From CACKLF01 sp002725175 (GTDB lineage Bacteria; Pseudomonadota; Alphaproteobacteria; Rhodobacterales; Rhodobacteraceae), in assembly GCA_002725175.2 (NCBI GenBank), contig PBQX02000064.1:1-6122 (forward strand): a stretch of DNA of 6,122 nt, in the 5' to 3' direction. Positions within the stretch are counted from its first letter, which is position 1; each line of letters starts with the position of its first letter. Position numbers and translations under genes: made by a program. The notes under the pieces were generated by a model. That model saw only the letters and a program-made list of their open reading frames with translations, did no database searches and was not told the DNA's origin. Positions 4,179 to 6,122 of this stretch are shown here, piece by piece.

Positions 4179-6122
4179 ATGAATACTTTTCTTATGGAAT
4201 TATTATCTGAAGAAATGCCTGCTAGNGATCAGATCTTTGGACGTCAATTTCTTGAAGATTATTTTTCTGAGAAATTAANNTCTATTGAACTNTCNTATTC
4301 TGATATCATTACTTTTTCGTCACCGAGAAGGCTAACAATCTTGATAAAAGGGGTTCAAGATAANGCTAAAACAATTAGGGAAGAGAAGCGTGGACCAAGG
4401 GAAAGTCTTCCAGAAAAAGCGCTCAGCGGTTTTTTAAGTGCAAATAATGTAAAGAAAAAAGATCTAATAATTAGGGATATTAAGGGAATAAAATATTATT
4501 TTTTNGTAAANGAAATTGAGGGGAAAGAGAATTCTAAGNTTTTAGCAGATATTTCTGANCAATTAATTAAAGACTTTAGGTGGAAAAAATCAATGAGATG
4601 GGGNTCCAGTCGCCTTANGTGGGTTAGGCCTCTTAAATCTATTTTNGCGCTTAAATATTCTGATAAGAAAGTAACTGAAGTTATCAATTTTCAAATTAAT
4701 GGTATAAAATCTGGAAGCAAAACGGTAGGACATAGGTTTATGAGCCCAGAACCGTTTATGGTTAGNAATTTCGATGAATACATNGAAGCCTTGAAGGNCA
4801 ATTTTGTTGAATTAGATCATAAAAAGCGTGAAGAGAAAATTTCAAACCAACTAGAAAATTTGGCAAAAAATGAAGGCTTAGAGGTTGTTAAAGATGAAAA
4901 GCTTATTGAGGAAGTAAGTGGGTTAGTTGAATGGCCCGTAGCTCTGATCGGAAATATAGAAAAAAGTTTCTTGGATTTGCCTGCAGAAATTCTTCAGACG
5001 GTTATGAGAACACATCAAAAGTACTTTTCTGTNAAAGATAGTAAGACTGACAAAATAGTNAAGTATATTACCGTGGCAAATATTGTATCAAAGGATAATG
5101 GGGAGNAAATTTTAGCTGGAAATAATAGNGTTTTAAATTCTAGATTGTCGGATGCAAGTTTTTTTTGGAAAATAGATANGGACNGAATTGCAAAATATGG
5201 NTTTGAAGNTTTTGCAAAAGATTTAGAGTTTGTAACTTTTTTTAAAGGATTAGGGACACAAGCTAGTAGGGTTACTAGACTAAAGAAAATNGCCTGCNGA
5301 ATGAATAAGAATCTTTACAATCTATCAGATAGGGAAATCAATTTAGCTGCNGGGGTATGTAAGGCAGATTTGGTGTCGAGTACTGTTAACGAGTTTCCAG
5401 AGTTGCAGGGCCTTTTAGGAAGTTANTTTTCCAAAATGTCTGGTTTTTCAGATAATGTAAGCTGGGCTTGTANAGATCATTATCGTCCCATGGGGCCGCA
5501 TGATCAAGTCCCTANTAAGCCTTTATCAGTTACGATTGCATTGGCAGATAAAATAGATNTGTTGGCGAGCTTTTGGTCCATTAATAAAAAACCTACAGGT
5601 TCCAAAGATCCTTTCGGCTTGCGAAGGGCGGCAATAGGGATTATTCGATTGGCAATCGAAAATGAGATAGATATGCAGGTAAAGGAACTCTTCCATTTTT
5701 CAGAACAAGATTTTGATGTTGAAAGTATTANAGATTTTCTGACTGAAAGGTTGCGTGTCTATTTGAAAGATAACGGAAGCAAAGTCACCACATTNCAAGC
5801 ATGTCTAGAGAGCGCATCTAGCTGGGGTATTTCTTCCTTGGTAGCGCGTATCNTGGCAATCGATNCTTTTTTAANGACGAAAGATGGTCAAAAGTTACTT
5901 CAATTATCTAAACGAGCATTAAATATTTTATTNGCCGAAGAAAAAAAAGATGGTGTTGAATATAGTCTNCCNCCNGAAAGGTTNAAGTCTTTGGCTTCAG
6001 AAGAAGCAGATATTATAGATGCACTAGAAGTTTCAGATAAAAAGGTCTCTAATCTTATGTTGAATGGAAATTATCCAGATGCGCTGATTGTACTTTCCAA
6101 CTTGCATCCTAAAGTAGAGAGA
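4179..6122 (+). CDS. glyS: Glycyl-tRNA synthetase beta subunit, 3' end cut by the window
   Basis: This is the tRNA-binding subunit of the GlyQ/GlyS heterotetramer. The frame is open for 648 codons to the last base. Family members run to roughly 690-750 residues, so the C-terminal tail is missing only because the window ends. Motifs in order: MELLSEEMPA (6-15), GPRESLPEKAL, MRWG at 139-142 followed by WVRPL, GHRF (184-187), PAEILQTVMRTHQKYF ending at 283, SRLSDASFFW ending at 330, CKADLV (394-399) and EFPELQG (405-411). These are followed by DHYRPMGPHDQVP from 433, KPTGSKDPFGLRRAA from 471 and the start of the DALR-type anticodon-binding domain (FLTERLRVYLKDNG from 520). The ATG follows the upstream stop directly (TAAATG), with a weak CAGG about seven bases before it. 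There are 41 ambiguous bases, 25 at third positions. Four codons could read as a stop if resolved badly: 310 NAA, 336 NGA, 374 NGA and 416 TAN. Family conservation argues for Tyr at 416. Confidence 0.96.
   Translation, partial: MNTFLMELLSEEMPAXDQIFGRQFLEDYFSEKLXSIEXXYSDIITFSSPRRLTILIKGVQDXAKTIREEKRGPRESLPEKALSGFLSANNVKKKDLIIRDIKGIKYYFXVXEIEGKENSKXLADISXQLIKDFRWKKSMRWXSSRLXWVRPLKSIXALKYSDKKVTEVINFQINGIKSGSKTVGHRFMSPEPFMVXNFDEYXEALKXNFVELDHKKREEKISNQLENLAKNEGLEVVKDEKLIEEVSGLVEWPVALIGNIEKSFLDLPAEILQTVMRTHQKYFSXKDSKTDKIXKYITVANIVSKDNGEXILAGNNXVLNSRLSDASFFWKIDXDXIAKYXFEXFAKDLEFVTFFKGLGTQASRVTRLKKXACXMNKNLYNLSDREINLAXGVCKADLVSSTVNEFPELQGLLGSXFSKMSGFSDNVSWACXDHYRPMGPHDQVPXKPLSVTIALADKIDXLASFWSINKKPTGSKDPFGLRRAAIGIIRLAIENEIDMQVKELFHFSEQDFDVESIXDFLTERLRVYLKDNGSKVTTXQACLESASSWGISSLVARIXAIDXFLXTKDGQKLLQLSKRALNILXAEEKKDGVEYSXXXERXKSLASEEADIIDALEVSDKKVSNLMLNGNYPDALIVLSNLHPKVER

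Larger units (their letters stand above)
2005..5984. other. Region rich in ambiguous bases (N)
   Basis: By my count 79 Ns occur between 2005 and 5984 and none before 2005. Eleven are non-coding and 68 are in genes. Codon-position counts (1st/2nd/3rd) are folE 5/0/3, glyQ 2/1/10, the DUF6446-like gene 1/2/3 and glyS 7/9/25, in total 15/12/41. A run at 5969, 5972, 5975 and 5984 falls entirely on third positions. The pattern looks like masked sequence variants in a consensus rather than unreadable bases. This feature describes the record, not a biological element. Confidence 0.85.

Noticed and set aside
4496..4687. Minus-strand open frame of 63 codons over glyS
   Set aside because: It lies antisense to the conserved GlyS region with MRWG and WVRPL and has no independent support.
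5424..5426. TAN codon in glyS as a possible stop and hence a broken gene
   Set aside because: The family has an aromatic residue after EFPELQG..G, so TAT or TAC is expected. The frame continues with strong GlyS motifs for more than 200 residues.

Overview
The window is about 6.1 kb of AT-rich DNA (mid-thirties % GC by eye) holding six protein genes in two divergent blocks. All six are core metabolism or translation. The best guess at the source is a low-GC, probably marine, alphaproteobacterium of the Rhodobacterales. Three things point that way: the pyrC-pyrE pair with a PyrE of the 'LVED..TDGGSK' type, an alphaproteobacterial-looking FolE, and above all a small membrane-anchored protein (DUF6446-like) wedged between glyQ and glyS. 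That gene order is one I associate with Rhodobacterales. This assignment comes from recalled family features, not from a search.

Left block (minus strand, 75-1788): pyrC (dihydroorotase, GTG start) then pyrE (orotate phosphoribosyltransferase). The two overlap by 29 bases and supply steps 3 and 5 of de novo UMP synthesis. A 294-base divergent intergenic region (1789-2082) follows. It contains AT-rich promoter-like boxes and, next to folE, a small nested hairpin arrangement whose outer strand pairs with the folE ribosome binding site. This is a possible translational control element.

Right block (plus strand, 2083-6122): folE (GTP cyclohydrolase I) stands alone. A 114-base gap with a plausible sigma-70 promoter follows, then a tight unit of glyQ, a DUF6446-like gene and glyS. 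The first pair overlaps by ATGA and the second is directly abutted as TAAATG. GlyQ and GlyS are the alpha and beta subunits of the heterotetrameric bacterial glycyl-tRNA synthetase. glyS is cut by the window end after 648 codons.

The most striking non-gene signal is the distribution of ambiguous bases. There are none in the first 2004 bases and 79 in the remaining 4118. Of the 68 that fall in genes, 41 lie at third codon positions. That is what real strain-level polymorphism masked as N would look like, not random base-calling failure, and the abrupt boundary at 2005 may mark an assembly join. I found no mobile element, CRISPR array, RNA gene or clearly novel multi-gene system. The folE leader and the conserved unknown gene inside the glyQ/glyS operon are the best leads for new biology.
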